The notes beneath the pieces are model-generated. The model did not search any database. It was not told the origin of the DNA and saw only the letters and a program-made list of their open reading frames with translations. Below are positions 33,115 through 41,862 of a stretch of DNA of 64,000 nt, one piece after another (within the stretch, counting starts at the first letter, position 1; every line of letters starts with the position of its first letter). The stretch comes from Rufibacter radiotolerans (lineage in GTDB: Bacteria > Bacteroidota > Bacteroidia > Cytophagales > Hymenobacteraceae), in assembly GCF_001078055.1 (NCBI RefSeq), contig NZ_CP010777.1, positions 3,873,001 through 3,937,000 of the forward strand, given 5' to 3'. The position numbers and the translations under genes were made by a program.

Positions 33115-33312
33115 TTACCCGTTCTCAGGCCCATTTTTGCTTCCACTCGCGGGAGAAGAAGGGTCTGTTTTACGGAAACCAAAGGGACAATGCTTGCAGC
33201 CGCTCTGGCAACAGAAGCCTCTTCTCTGGTGGTACTGCGCCGTGAACACCATCAACCCCTGCTCATTAAAATAGAAGTCTCCGGGCTCCAGGGGCTGCGG
33301 TTTCGCTTTCAT
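33115..33312 (-). CDS. DUF5522 small cysteine-rich protein
   Basis: 65 residues. The pattern D-F-Y-F-N-E-Q-G-L-M-V-F-T-A-Q-Y-H-Q-R-R-G-F-C-C-Q-S-G-C-K-H-C-P-F-G-F fits DUF5522, with four cysteines (CC-x3-C-x2-C) likely binding zinc or an iron-sulfur cluster. The last 15 residues are Ser/Pro/Gly rich. No signal peptide. Function unknown; upstream of rpmB on the same strand. Confidence 0.75.
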   Translation of the reverse strand: MKAKPQPLEPGDFYFNEQGLMVFTAQYHQRRGFCCQSGCKHCPFGFRKTDPSSPASGSKNGPENG

Positions 33313-33447
33313 GGGGCAAAGGTAAGGGGGAATGGCGTAGCAGGAAAGTTTTGTTTCTATTTAGAGCGATGGAAGGAAGAATTTTAGGAATACGAATTTG
33401 CTTTCGCCTTGGAAGGGCGGTTTGTCTATGGCTTCATGGGCTTTGTT

Positions 33448-33600
33448 GTTTCATCTTTCCCCTCCGAGCGCTCACGGCCGCGGGGCCCCGCCTTCCGCCC
33501 TCGCGCTGTACCCTCTCGCCTGGCCCTGCAGGGTCAGGCGCACTCGCGGCACCGGGTCGAGTGCCAAGCGCTCAGACGAAAGGCTGGAATTGAGGAATGC
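33448..33600. repeat. composite repeat, second part, copy 2 (inverted)
   Basis: Reverse-complement relative of 27532-27687; the ends (GTTTCATC, GGAATGC) and the CGGCCGCGGGGCCCC block are conserved. Confidence 0.75.
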
Positions 33601-33630
33601 GTCAAAGCTGTAATACAGCTTATTAGCGAG

Positions 33631-33669
33631 GACTCTCCCCTTGAGGGGAGCGCAGAGGGGTGTTTACAC
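33631..33669. repeat. composite repeat, first part, copy 2 (inverted)
   Basis: GACTCTCCCC ... TGTTTACAC, reverse complement of 27409-27447. Only 30 bases from the second part, against 84 in the other copy. Confidence 0.75.
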
Positions 33670-33832
33670 CAGCAGATTATTAACTTCCGCGCCATATAAT
33701 AAAGCCAATGGCACCTTCTTCTTTGTCTTTAAGGTGCGGGTAGAGGATTACAAATCCCCCTTTCGTAACTTCCGGATTGCAAATCCGGAAGAGCGTTCTT
33801 TGGTTCTTTCTCCCTAAATGCCAATGCGGCCT

Positions 33833-33860
33833 GCTGTTGTTAGTGTTACCAGAGGGCAAC
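33833..33860. repeat. AACACCAACAAC repeat, inverted diverged copy
   Basis: GTTGTTAGTGTTACC on the plus strand is the complement of the repeat core with one or two changes. Confidence 0.4.
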
Positions 33861-34038
33861 CACCACTTCTGCCATCCTCTTCCTCGCCCACTCTGCCAAC
33901 ACCAGAAGCACAAACTGCCAGTAGTTTTTCCCTCAAAGAATTTAGTTACTTTTATCTCCGCCAACGGTTCCTGCGTATTAATTCAAATCTGGAAAGAGAG
34001 AATTGGTCGCGCTTTCCCTAACCTTAACCCTATTTCCT

Positions 34039-35280
34039 ATGGAAACTTCCACCATCACTTCCAGCCAGGAGGCTATCGCTTTAGAAGACAAGTACGGCGC
34101 CCATAATTACCACCCACTGCCTGTGGTGCTGACCCGCGGCGAGGGAGTGTTCCTGTGGGACGTGGAAGGAAAGCAGTACTATGACTTCCTGAGTGCGTAC
34201 AGTGCCGTGAACCAGGGGCATTGCCACCCGCATATCATCAATGCCCTCACCGAGCAGGCGCAGCAACTCACCCTTACCTCCCGCGCTTTCTATAACGACA
34301 AACTCGGTCCTGCCGAAAAATACCTCTGCGAACTGTTTGGCTATGACAAGGCCCTACTTATGAACTCCGGTGCCGAGGCCGTGGAGACTGCTATCAAACT
34401 GGCCCGCAAGTGGGGCTATAAAGAAAAACTGATTCCCCCGCACCACGCCGAGATTGTAGTAGTGGAGCATAACTTCCATGGCCGTACCACGGGTATTATC
34501 TCCTTTAGCACTGACCCCAGTAGCACCACCGGTTTTGGGCCGTACATGCCGGGCTACAAGGTAATTCCTTATGACAACATTGAGGCGTTGGAGCAGACGC
34601 TGCAGGAGAACCTGCACATTTGCGCGTTTCTGGTGGAGCCCATTCAGGGCGAGGCCGGCGTAATGGTGCCCTCAGAAGGCTACCTGGCCAAGGCCAAGGC
34701 GCTGTGCACCAAATACAACGTGCTCTTGATTGTAGATGAGATTCAGACCGGTATTGGCCGCACCGGCAAGATGCTGGCCTCTGACTATGACGGCATCAAG
34801 CCAGATATTTTGATTCTGGGCAAAGCGCTTTCCGGTGGCGTGCTGCCCGTGTCTGCGGCCCTCGCCGATGACCACATCATGCTCAGCATTCAGCCGGGTG
34901 AGCACGGCTCTACTTTTGGCGGGAATCCGTTGGCCTGCGCCGTGGCCGTGGCTGCCCTGGAGGTGATCCAAAAAGAGAAATTAACCGAGAATGCCATGCG
35001 CCTGGGCGAAATCTTCAGGGACCGCATGAACCAACTCAAGGCCCGCCACCCCGAACTGGTAAGCCTGGTGCGGGGCCGCGGACTGCTCAACGCCGTGGTC
35101 ATCCAACCTACTTCAGACGGACGCACCGCCTGGGATGTCTGCGTGAAACTGATGGAGAACGGCCTGCTGGCCAAGCCTACCCACGGCGATATCATCCGGT
35201 TCGCGCCGCCGCTGGTAATCACTGAGGAGCAGCTGAATGAATGCTGCGATATTATTGAGAGAACCCTGGAGGAGTTTTAA
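34039..35280 (+). CDS. rocD: ornithine--oxo-acid aminotransferase
   Basis: 413 residues from M-E-T-S-T; the frame is open 12 codons upstream but those residues are not typical. PLP fold-type I class III aminotransferase: D233 (V-D-E-I-Q-T-G) and K262 (L-G-K-A-L-S-G-G) hold the cofactor; [13 protein letters not shown] and [11 protein letters not shown] are signatures separating ornithine aminotransferase from acetylornithine or GABA enzymes. It converts ornithine and 2-oxoglutarate to glutamate semialdehyde and glutamate, linking arginine and proline metabolism. Monocistronic. Confidence 0.93.
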   Translation: METSTITSSQEAIALEDKYGAHNYHPLPVVLTRGEGVFLWDVEGKQYYDFLSAYSAVNQGHCHPHIINALTEQAQQLTLTSRAFYNDKLGPAEKYLCELFGYDKALLMNSGAEAVETAIKLARKWGYKEKLIPPHHAEIVVVEHNFHGRTTGIISFSTDPSSTTGFGPYMPGYKVIPYDNIEALEQTLQENLHICAFLVEPIQGEAGVMVPSEGYLAKAKALCTKYNVLLIVDEIQTGIGRTGKMLASDYDGIKPDILILGKALSGGVLPVSAALADDHIMLSIQPGEHGSTFGGNPLACAVAVAALEVIQKEKLTENAMRLGEIFRDRMNQLKARHPELVSLVRGRGLLNAVVIQPTSDGRTAWDVCVKLMENGLLAKPTHGDIIRFAPPLVITEEQLNECCDIIERTLEEF

Positions 35281-35306
35281 ATTCCTGTCCTAAATCCCAT
35301 TACCAA

Positions 35307-35338
35307 GAGCTGCCCTGATTTTAAATTGGGGCAGCTCG
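35307..35338 (+). terminator. possible rocD terminator
   Basis: Arms GAGCTGCCC and GGGCAGCTC with a 13-base loop; the T-rich start of palindrome copy 16 follows in place of a pure T-run. Confidence 0.5.
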
Positions 35339-35381
35339 TCTGTTTTAGGCCTGTTTTCCCAAAAACGGCCTTAAAACAGAC
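35338..35381. repeat. palindromic repeat copy 16 (complete)
   Basis: Outer arms GTCTG and CAGAC; core GTTTTAGGCCTGTTTTC / AAAAACGGCCTTAAAAC. Confidence 0.92.
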
Positions 35382-35429
35382 AACGGCCTTTGCATCCATA
35401 AAAAGATAGGGCAATTTCACCTATTGCCG

Positions 35430-35437
35430 TACCTTTG
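35430..35437 (+). promoter_or_regulatory. possible -7 element for hemB
   Basis: TACCTTTG, an exact TAnnTTTG match, 116 bases before the hemB start. No -33 partner is obvious, and the leader would be long. Confidence 0.35.
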
Positions 35438-35553
35438 CGCCCGGACCTGGGTAGCGTGGATTTTTACCTTCCCCTACACTTTTTCAGGCTCCTTTTTGTT
35501 ATACCAGCGGCAAGCGGTCATACATACCCGCTCGCTCACCTAACCTAGCTGCT

Positions 35554-36534
35554 ATGAACCACTTAACCCGTCGGCCCCGCCGCAACCGCAAGTCAGAAGT
35601 GATCAGGAACCTGGTACAGGAGAATCACCTGAGCCTGCATGACCTCATCTATCCTATATTTGTTACCGAAGGCCAGAACGTTTCCCAAGCTATTGCCTCT
35701 ATGCCTGGCATCTCCCGCTTCAGCCTTGACCGGCTGGTGGATGAGGTAGGCCAGTGCGTGGAGCTGGGCATTAAGGCGTTTGCGCCATTCCCCAATATTG
35801 CCGAGGAGAAAAAAGACCGCTTCGCGCAGGAAAGCAAAAACCCCGAAGGCCTGTACCTGAAGACCATAGTGGAGCTCAAGCGCCAGTTCCCCGGCATCAT
35901 GCTCGCCACCGACGTGGCCATGGACCCGTACAGCAGTGACGGCCATGACGGCATTGTAGACAACGGCGAAATTATCAACGACGCCTCCTTAGAGGTGCTG
36001 GGCCAGATGGCTTTGGCCCAGGCTCAGGCCGGCGCCGATATTGTGGCCCCTTCAGATATGATGGACGGCCGGGTGGCGCACATCCGTCAGATCCTGGACA
36101 AGCACGCCTTCGGGCACGTGGCCATCATGAGCTACACCGCCAAGTATGCCAGCGCATTCTATGGCCCGTTCCGGGATGCCCTGGAGTCCGCCCCTAAACA
36201 CGGCGATAAGAAAACCTACCAGATGAACCCCGCCAACAGCCGCGAGGCCCTCATTGAGGCCGAGCTGGACACCCTGGAAGGAGCCGATTACCTGATGGTG
36301 AAACCGGCGCTTTCTTACCTGGACGTGATCAAACTCCTACGTGACAACTCCAGCCTGCCTATTGCCGCCTACAACGTAAGCGGTGAGTATGCCATGGTGA
36401 AGGCTGCCGCCCAGAACGGCTGGCTAGACGGCGAGAAAGTGATGCTGGAAACGCTGCTTAGCATGAAACGCGCCGGCGCCGATATCATCCTTACTTATTT
36501 CGCCAAGGAATACGCTCAATACCTGAAGCGGTAA
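35554..36534 (+). CDS. hemB: porphobilinogen synthase (delta-aminolevulinate dehydratase)
   Basis: 326 residues. Condenses two 5-aminolevulinates to porphobilinogen, an early step of heme synthesis. Both Schiff-base lysines are present: K197 (S-Y-T-A-K-Y-A-S-A-F-Y-G-P-F-R) and K250 (L-M-V-K-P-A-L). The metal-site segment A-T-D-V-A-M-D-P-Y-S-S-D-G-H-D-G (118-133) has Asp/Ala in place of the zinc-binding cysteines, so this is a Mg/K-dependent form. hemJ and hemN follow within 9 kb. Confidence 0.95.
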   Translation: MNHLTRRPRRNRKSEVIRNLVQENHLSLHDLIYPIFVTEGQNVSQAIASMPGISRFSLDRLVDEVGQCVELGIKAFAPFPNIAEEKKDRFAQESKNPEGLYLKTIVELKRQFPGIMLATDVAMDPYSSDGHDGIVDNGEIINDASLEVLGQMALAQAQAGADIVAPSDMMDGRVAHIRQILDKHAFGHVAIMSYTAKYASAFYGPFRDALESAPKHGDKKTYQMNPANSREALIEAELDTLEGADYLMVKPALSYLDVIKLLRDNSSLPIAAYNVSGEYAMVKAAAQNGWLDGEKVMLETLLSMKRAGADIILTYFAKEYAQYLKR

Positions 36535-36538
36535 AAAG

Positions 36539-36580
36539 TGCGTTTCAGGCCTGTTTTCAGCAAAATGGCCGTAAAACGCA
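36539..36580. repeat. palindromic repeat copy 17 (complete)
   Basis: Outer arms TGCG and CGCA; core GTTTCAGGCCTGTTTTC / CAAAATGGCCGTAAAAC. Starts 4 bases after the hemB stop. Confidence 0.9.
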
Positions 36581-36610
36581 AAGGCTTACCAAAGGTATTG
36601 GATCACTTAT

Positions 36611-36656
36611 AAAAGAAAGGGGCTGGAAAGAATTCTCTCCAGCCCCTTTCTTTTAT
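36611..36656. terminator. bidirectional terminator
   Basis: AAAAGAAAGGGGCTGGA / TCCAGCCCCTTTCTTTT around an AAGAATTCTC loop, between hemB and the convergent T9SS cargo gene. Confidence 0.9.
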
Positions 36657-36670
36657 AAGAAGCCTTAGGG

Positions 36671-39526
36671 TTACCTGATAAAGGCCATCCGTTTGGTGTA
36701 GCGCTTGCCGTCCAGGGTCAGTTGGTAGAGGTAGGTGCCTGAAGGCATGGTTTGCCCGCCGGCTCCGCGCCCGCTCCAGGTAACCTGGTGCTGCCCGGCC
36801 GGTTTTTTGCCGCTTACCAGCGTGGTCACCAGTTTACCGCTCAGGTCATACACCACCAACTTCACGTCAGTGGCTTTTTCAAGGGTAAACGGAATAATGG
36901 TAGAACCTCCTTGCCGGAACGGGTTAGGGTAGTTCTGCTGCAAGCCCAGTTGCGCCACTTTCTCAATCTCGTCTTTGGTGGCCAGCGGGCCCGAGTAGCG
37001 ACGGCTGAACACGCCATTGCCGTGGGTTCCTACCAAAACCAGGTTATCGGTGGTACGGCTGATGACCATGTCAATAGGCACCTGGCCAATACTGCTGCCC
37101 CCCTCCTGAAGCCAGTTGGTGGAAGAGCCGTCCAAAGAACCCGTGGAGTACAGGCCGGTGCTGGTGCCCACGAAGAACTTGGTACCGCCGCCTTCCTCGG
37201 GCAAGATAGACACCCAGCGGGTGGAAGGACCGTTCCCGATCGTGGCCGATTTGCCGGCTTCTTCCAGGTTACCGGAAACGGCGGTCCAGGAAGCGCCGCC
37301 GTTGGTGGTGTAGAAAAGGCTTTCCACGCGGTAGTTGGTAAAGGCCACTACGGCTTTGTTGGCATCACGGGGGTCTACGGCAATACAACCCACGTTGGCG
37401 CCGACCGGGAAGTTAGTTCCTGACACATCTACGTACCCCGGGGAGGCCTCCTGCAGTCTGTACACTTTCCCGTTGCGCGTGCCAAAGTACACCACGTCGG
37501 CCGGGGTCTTGCTCACCGACACCGCTGAAATAGTCTCTGCATCATTGATATCAGCGACTACTTCCCAGCCCAAGGATGAATGGGTAGTTCCCGTGGGCAG
37601 CAGGGCCACGTTTCGGTTCCGCCAGAGAGAATCGCCGGCCGGAATGTAGACCGTGTACTCATTGTTAGGGTCAATGGAATAAGGGTTAATGAAGAGATAT
37701 CCTTTGCCGGTAGGCGGATCAATACGGGAATAGCCTTTGTAGGTGCCGGCATCATCAAAGATATAGCGGTACACGGTTCCGTTCTGCACAGACACGTAAA
37801 GGGAGTGCTTGGTCACGGCTGTAAAGGAGCCGTCGCCGCCCAGTTCTTCTTCCCACAGAGTTGTAGCGTCTATGTCACTCACAGACCAGGTTCCGTTGTC
37901 CTGCATGCCGCCCACCACAAAATCATCCTGGGTGTTCAGGTCCATGGCCACGCTGTAGAACTGGGTGGTCTGGTAGCCGCGGTTCAGAGATTCCCAGGCC
38001 ACGGAAGAGGCCAGCACGTTACTGGTTCGGCTAATGCCGCCGTCATGGCTGGAAAGGGTCTTGGCCGGATTTGACGGGTAGAAGATGAACTCATGCTGGT
38101 CTGGGTGATGGTTGGGGTACAGCGCGTAGTTGGTGTTGGAAGGATTATACCCCCCAATCTTGCGCGTGGTGGCCGTAGAGGCAAACCCATCAATAGAGAC
38201 ATACAGATTAGTGCCGCCCAGCACCACCACATCTGAGTTGTCTGGCTTCACTTTCACCACCATGTTGTAACCGCCCTGCAGGTCTAAGTTACCCGAAGAA
38301 CCGCCCAACATAGGCAGGTTAGCCGAAAGGTCCGTCCATTCGCCGCCAGAACCGCTCCCGTCGCCGGAAAGGTACTGGTACTTCCAGAGGTTAGCCTTGG
38401 CCGCCGCGTTGTTTTCTGTGTAAAGGAAAAAGTACACGGTGTTCTCATCAGACTTAGACACGTCCATGACAATGCGCCGGTACGTGGCAGGCCAATTGGC
38501 AGGCGTGATATTGGTCCAGTTTACCCCATCCAATGACCGGAACGCCCCTTTCACGGTAGAAGCACCTCCATTGGCGAACTGGCTCATGCCCGCGTACTTC
38601 ACCCCGGCGGGGCTAACGGTAATATCTGTAAAATAGGAACTGGAGGAATAGGCCGCGGCTCCGCCGCCCAAAACAATACCCCAACTGGTACCACCGTCTA
38701 CAGACCTCCAGATAGCAGAAGGCGTAGCAGCATATACCTCATCCTGGGTAGGGCTAGGCGCCGTGGCTACCCGGTACATGTATTGGAACACGTTATTGAA
38801 CGTGGTAGGATTAATCGATTGTGTGGCAGGCAGCGGGTTCCAGGTGACGCCGTTGTCAATTGACTTAAAGACGCCATTGCCCAGGTAGGAGGCGCCGGTT
38901 TTCCCGGCCGAGTTGCCCAGGATCTCCCCGGTACCATAGTACCAGATATTGGTTTTGCCGGGGCGTTTGTCTTGCGTGATGGTGGTGACACTGTGCAACT
39001 GGTCTGGCCCGGTAACTTTCACCCAGGAGTTGCCGCCATTGGTGCTGCGCCACATTCCGCCAGACACGCCACCGGCCAGAATGTGGTCCTCATTGGTCAC
39101 GTCAAGGGCCATGGCGCGGGTACGGCCACCCACGTTAAAGGGCCCGCGGCTGTTCCAGGCGGTGCTGGCAAACAACCCGTAGGGGTTCTTCATGCGCTCT
39201 ACCTGCTCCACGGTGGGAATAGTGGCGGCCACGGCCAGTTCCAGTTCCCGTATGCCTTTGGGGATTACCCCGGTGGCCGGGTCTTTCAACCGGTCAAACT
39301 CATAGTCGGCGCGGGCTTCTGGTTTGTCTTTGGTGCCAATGGCGCCTTTCTTGTGCAGCCGCTCTGCCCGTGACAGTTTACCGGCGGCAGATAAGCCCTC
39401 TAACGAAAAATGGGAATCCTGCTTTTTTAAACCCGGAATAAAAGAAGCGAAGGACAATAAGGCCCCAAAAACCAGGAGCAAAAGGCCAGAAAGAACAAAT
39501 TGGCGCTGCGGAGCAGTACGGTTCAT
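36671..39526 (-). CDS. secreted beta-propeller (sortilin/VPS10-like) with T9SS sorting domain
   Basis: 951 residues. An N-terminal hydrophobic signal (L-S-G-L-L-L-L-V-F-G-A-L-L) is followed by an acidic/basic linker and, from about 110, repeated BNR/Asp-box units such as W-R-S-T-N-G-G-N-S-W, F-K-S-I-D-N-G-V-T-W, W-R-S-V-D-G-G-T-S-W and F-Y-T-T-N-G-G-A-S-W, typical of sortilin-type propellers. The last 85 residues (Q-N-Y-P-N-P-F ... G-T-Y-L-Y-Q-L ... K-R-M-A-F-I-R) are a type A sorting domain for the type IX secretion system, so the protein is exported across the outer membrane and attached to or released from the surface. No catalytic residues of a glycosidase are evident; binding or processing role unknown. 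Confidence 0.9.
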   Translation of the reverse strand: MNRTAPQRQFVLSGLLLLVFGALLSFASFIPGLKKQDSHFSLEGLSAAGKLSRAERLHKKGAIGTKDKPEARADYEFDRLKDPATGVIPKGIRELELAVAATIPTVEQVERMKNPYGLFASTAWNSRGPFNVGGRTRAMALDVTNEDHILAGGVSGGMWRSTNGGNSWVKVTGPDQLHSVTTITQDKRPGKTNIWYYGTGEILGNSAGKTGASYLGNGVFKSIDNGVTWNPLPATQSINPTTFNNVFQYMYRVATAPSPTQDEVYAATPSAIWRSVDGGTSWGIVLGGGAAAYSSSSYFTDITVSPAGVKYAGMSQFANGGASTVKGAFRSLDGVNWTNITPANWPATYRRIVMDVSKSDENTVYFFLYTENNAAAKANLWKYQYLSGDGSGSGGEWTDLSANLPMLGGSSGNLDLQGGYNMVVKVKPDNSDVVVLGGTNLYVSIDGFASTATTRKIGGYNPSNTNYALYPNHHPDQHEFIFYPSNPAKTLSSHDGGISRTSNVLASSVAWESLNRGYQTTQFYSVAMDLNTQDDFVVGGMQDNGTWSVSDIDATTLWEEELGGDGSFTAVTKHSLYVSVQNGTVYRYIFDDAGTYKGYSRIDPPTGKGYLFINPYSIDPNNEYTVYIPAGDSLWRNRNVALLPTGTTHSSLGWEVVADINDAETISAVSVSKTPADVVYFGTRNGKVYRLQEASPGYVDVSGTNFPVGANVGCIAVDPRDANKAVVAFTNYRVESLFYTTNGGASWTAVSGNLEEAGKSATIGNGPSTRWVSILPEEGGGTKFFVGTSTGLYSTGSLDGSSTNWLQEGGSSIGQVPIDMVISRTTDNLVLVGTHGNGVFSRRYSGPLATKDEIEKVAQLGLQQNYPNPFRQGGSTIIPFTLEKATDVKLVVYDLSGKLVTTLVSGKKPAGQHQVTWSGRGAGGQTMPSGTYLYQLTLDGKRYTKRMAFIR

Positions 39527-39587
39527 GCACTAAAAGTAAAAGTGTCTACTATGGTTGGATACTAAAATTTGAATGTATGCTTTGATT

Positions 39588-39606
39588 ACTCCTGTTTTAA
39601 AAACAG
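39588..39606. repeat. isolated half-size palindrome
   Basis: TCCTGTTTTAAAAACAGGG: the inner stem of the palindromic repeat without its outer arms. May be a remnant; counted separately from the 28 copies. Confidence 0.35.
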
Positions 39607-39625
39607 GGTCTGCCCAAGGCAGGTA

Positions 39626-40132
39626 CTATTTTCTTCGGGAGAAGGAGTTGACGGTAAACCAACCATTTGCAGGCGTGGGGGCCATTAGGTTTACCTCTAG
39701 TAGGTCCTGTACTTCTATCTGCCGTTCACCCTTCTCTACCAACTTCATCCCCGCCGGGAAATACACCTTAATTATTTGCCCTTCGCCAAAGGCGTCCTGA
39801 AAACCGGCGCCGTAGCCCATCACCGCCTTTACCCTGGCTTCTGCCTGGCAGTTGCCTTGGGCGCATGCCGGGCCTCCGGGGGCAGACGCAGTTAAGATTT
39901 TTGAGACCTTAATAAGCACCTGGGCCGTGCCGGGAGCAAGGGGCGCCGGTACCTCAATGGCAGGTCTGGGCCGCCCAGCCTTCCCTTTAGACAAAACACC
40001 CCCCTGCGCATCTTGCGCCTGTTTTACAGACCCAGAATCTTTCATTTGCTTACATGCTGTATTGCATATAACAGACAAGAGAACAATTGAAATAGTGCGA
40101 TGCAGAGCGGCCATTCTTTCACGTAAAAACAA
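39626..40132 (-). CDS. small lipoprotein, unknown
   Basis: 168 residues, not recognised. A signal sequence ends in N-T-A-C-K (possible lipobox); the start may be the second Met (40114). A linker (Q-A-Q-D-A-Q-G-G-V-L-S-K-G-K) leads into a compact domain (A-P-G-T-A-Q-V-L-I-K-V-S-K-I-L ... K-V-Y-F-P-A-G-M-K-L-V-E-K-G-E-R-Q-I-E-V) that resembles a small beta-barrel with two cysteines spaced as C-A-Q-G-N-C. Upstream promoter region is shared with the divergent phosphoesterase operon. Confidence 0.6.
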   Translation of the reverse strand: MFLRERMAALHRTISIVLLSVICNTACKQMKDSGSVKQAQDAQGGVLSKGKAGRPRPAIEVPAPLAPGTAQVLIKVSKILTASAPGGPACAQGNCQAEARVKAVMGYGAGFQDAFGEGQIIKVYFPAGMKLVEKGERQIEVQDLLEVNLMAPTPANGWFTVNSFSRRK

Positions 40133-40279
40133 ATATATCTATATAAGTCAAAGCATTAGGCATTAAAAGACCTTTTATTTTGGTTTTTTCAGGTACTATT
40201 GTACCCTTTTAACACTTAGGCCACAACCCTTCTCGCCAGAAATGGTATAGGGGGATATTTATTACTTTTCATTTTTCCC

Positions 40280-41095
40280 ATGAACGTTCCTATGCTTCGC
40301 TTGTTTGTCAGGCGAGTGGCCGTACTCTTTTTAGTGCTCCTCCTTTCCTCCTGTGACGCTTTTCAGAACCACCCGTATGAGGGTAAGCTTGAATTCAAAG
40401 ACGTGACAGCCGAGAACGTATCCAGAATCAAAGCCCTGGAAGCCCGCTACGACGCCCAGACTCCTCTCCGGTTTGCCTTCACCTCAGATACTCAGGGATT
40501 TTTTGATGAGACCGAGGACATGGTCAAAGACATGAATACCCGTGACATTGCCTTTGTCCTGCACGGGGGAGATTTAACCAATTATGCCTTTACAGATGAG
40601 TTTGAGCGCATGCACCGGGTCCTGTCTAAACTGAAGGTGCCGTACGTGCCGGTTATAGGCAACCATGACTGCCTGGGCGACGGGGACAAGGTGTACAAAG
40701 AGATGTATGGGGCCCTTGACCATTCGTTTACCTTCGGGGCCAATAAATTCATTTTCCTGAACACCAATTTTCTGGAGTTTGATGAAAGCGTCCCAGACAT
40801 TGGCTGGTTGGAGAAGGAACTGCAGACACCCGCGCATATCCTCAATAAGTTTGTGATTTCCCACATGGTGCCCAGCAACCAGGAAGCGAATAAGGCCAAA
40901 GAACACGCCTATGCCTACCTTATGCGCAAGTACGGCGTACGCCTTTCGCTACACGGCCATACCCATTATTATCGGGTGGACCAGCCTTACAATGACGGCA
41001 TTACCTATGTAACCGCAGCGGCTTCGCAGAAACGGAGCTACGTGATTGTGACCGTAATAGGCTCCCAGGCTACCTTTGAGAAAATAGAGTTTTAG
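40280..41095 (+). CDS. metallophosphoesterase lipoprotein
   Basis: 271 residues. Lipobox L-S-S-C (C25) after a strong hydrophobic segment; an alternative start is four codons in (40292). Calcineurin-like motifs in order: S-D-T-Q-G, G-G-D-L-T-N, G-N-H-D, S-H-M-V-P and H-G-H-T-H. The first motif reads D-x-Q where most family members have D-x-H, as in some Bacteroidota phosphodiesterases. Substrate unknown; a periplasmic phosphatase or phosphodiesterase is likely. The next gene starts 5 bases after its stop. Confidence 0.85.
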   Translation: MNVPMLRLFVRRVAVLFLVLLLSSCDAFQNHPYEGKLEFKDVTAENVSRIKALEARYDAQTPLRFAFTSDTQGFFDETEDMVKDMNTRDIAFVLHGGDLTNYAFTDEFERMHRVLSKLKVPYVPVIGNHDCLGDGDKVYKEMYGALDHSFTFGANKFIFLNTNFLEFDESVPDIGWLEKELQTPAHILNKFVISHMVPSNQEANKAKEHAYAYLMRKYGVRLSLHGHTHYYRVDQPYNDGITYVTAAASQKRSYVIVTVIGSQATFEKIEF

Positions 41096-41100
41096 CCTGT

Positions 41101-41721
41101 ATGCGCCATATCACCCACCTCTGTCTACTGCTTTGCCTTACCCTACCCTTGCAGGGCCTGGCGCAGGATGACACGCTTAAAACTGACAAAGTGGACCGCC
41201 CCAAGAACAGCCGCTGGGCCCCAGACTACCTGGTCATGCAGCACGCCGGGCTAATCGGTGTTCTATCGGCGGGCATCGGTTATGACTTTGGCAAGCATGA
41301 CCGCACCAACGCTGAGCTCATGTATGGCTTCTCGCCCAACCATGGGTTCAAGAACACCACCCACACGTTTACCACCAGAATCTACTACCAATCGCACCCC
41401 AAGCCCCTGTACAAAGATTTCATGATCAGCTGGATAAAGGCGGGCGCCGGCATTAGCATGACCATTGGCGAACAGTTTGAGACCTTCTTCCCCAAGAAAT
41501 ACCCCAACGGCTACTACATCTGGCCCACGGCCACCCGTATACTTCCGTTTGTGGGCTCCTCTTTGGGCAGGAATTTCAAGGGCAGAAACCGGCCTATTTA
41601 CGGAGAGTTTTACGGCGAGATTGGCAGCAGCGAGGTCATGATCATTGACAAGTACCGCAACAAAGGCATTTCCATCCCAGACATTCTCAACCTGGCCGTG
41701 GGCGTGCGCATGACTCTGTAA
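41101..41721 (+). CDS. exported outer-membrane-like protein, unknown
   Basis: 206 residues. A signal peptide (M-R-H-I-T-H-L-C-L-L-L-C-L-T-L-P-L-Q-G-L-A-Q) is followed by strands rich in aromatics (Y-L-V-M-Q-H-A-G-L-I-G-V-L-S-A-G-I-G-Y-D-F, F-T-T-R-I-Y-Y-Q, L-A-V-G-V-R-M-T-L at the end), suggesting a small beta-barrel of an unnamed family. Co-transcribed with the phosphoesterase, so possibly its outer-membrane partner. Confidence 0.65.
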   Translation: MRHITHLCLLLCLTLPLQGLAQDDTLKTDKVDRPKNSRWAPDYLVMQHAGLIGVLSAGIGYDFGKHDRTNAELMYGFSPNHGFKNTTHTFTTRIYYQSHPKPLYKDFMISWIKAGAGISMTIGEQFETFFPKKYPNGYYIWPTATRILPFVGSSLGRNFKGRNRPIYGEFYGEIGSSEVMIIDKYRNKGISIPDILNLAVGVRMTL

Positions 41722-41723
41722 CG

Positions 41724-41763
41724 CTGTTTTGGGCCTGTTTTCCAGAAAACGGGCCCGAAACAG
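41724..41763. repeat. palindromic repeat copy 18
   Basis: CTGTTTTGGGCCTGTTTTC-CA-GAAAACGGGCCCGAAACAG. Starts 2 bases after the stop of the preceding gene. Confidence 0.9.
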
Positions 41764-41862
41764 GAATTTGCCCTTTGGCTAAACATCCTGTAGGTTTCTA
41801 AGAGACAACCTCCCATTTTTGCAGGAGAAAGCCCCGGCTTCTTTTCCTTAGCAGCTATTCTT

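Larger units (their letters stand above)
33313..34038. other. repeat-rich spacer upstream of rocD
   Basis: Contains the inverted copy of the composite repeat (33448-33600 and 33631-33669), a TCCGGATTGCAAATCCGG stem at about 33770-33788, and an inverted relative of the AACACCAACAAC repeat (33833-33860). Several short plus-strand frames cross these repeats and are not accepted as genes. No obvious rocD promoter. Confidence 0.55.

Noticed and set aside
33351..33699. Overlapping short plus-strand frames upstream of rocD
   Set aside because: They are made of composite repeat sequence, overlap one another and lack any recognisable protein feature.
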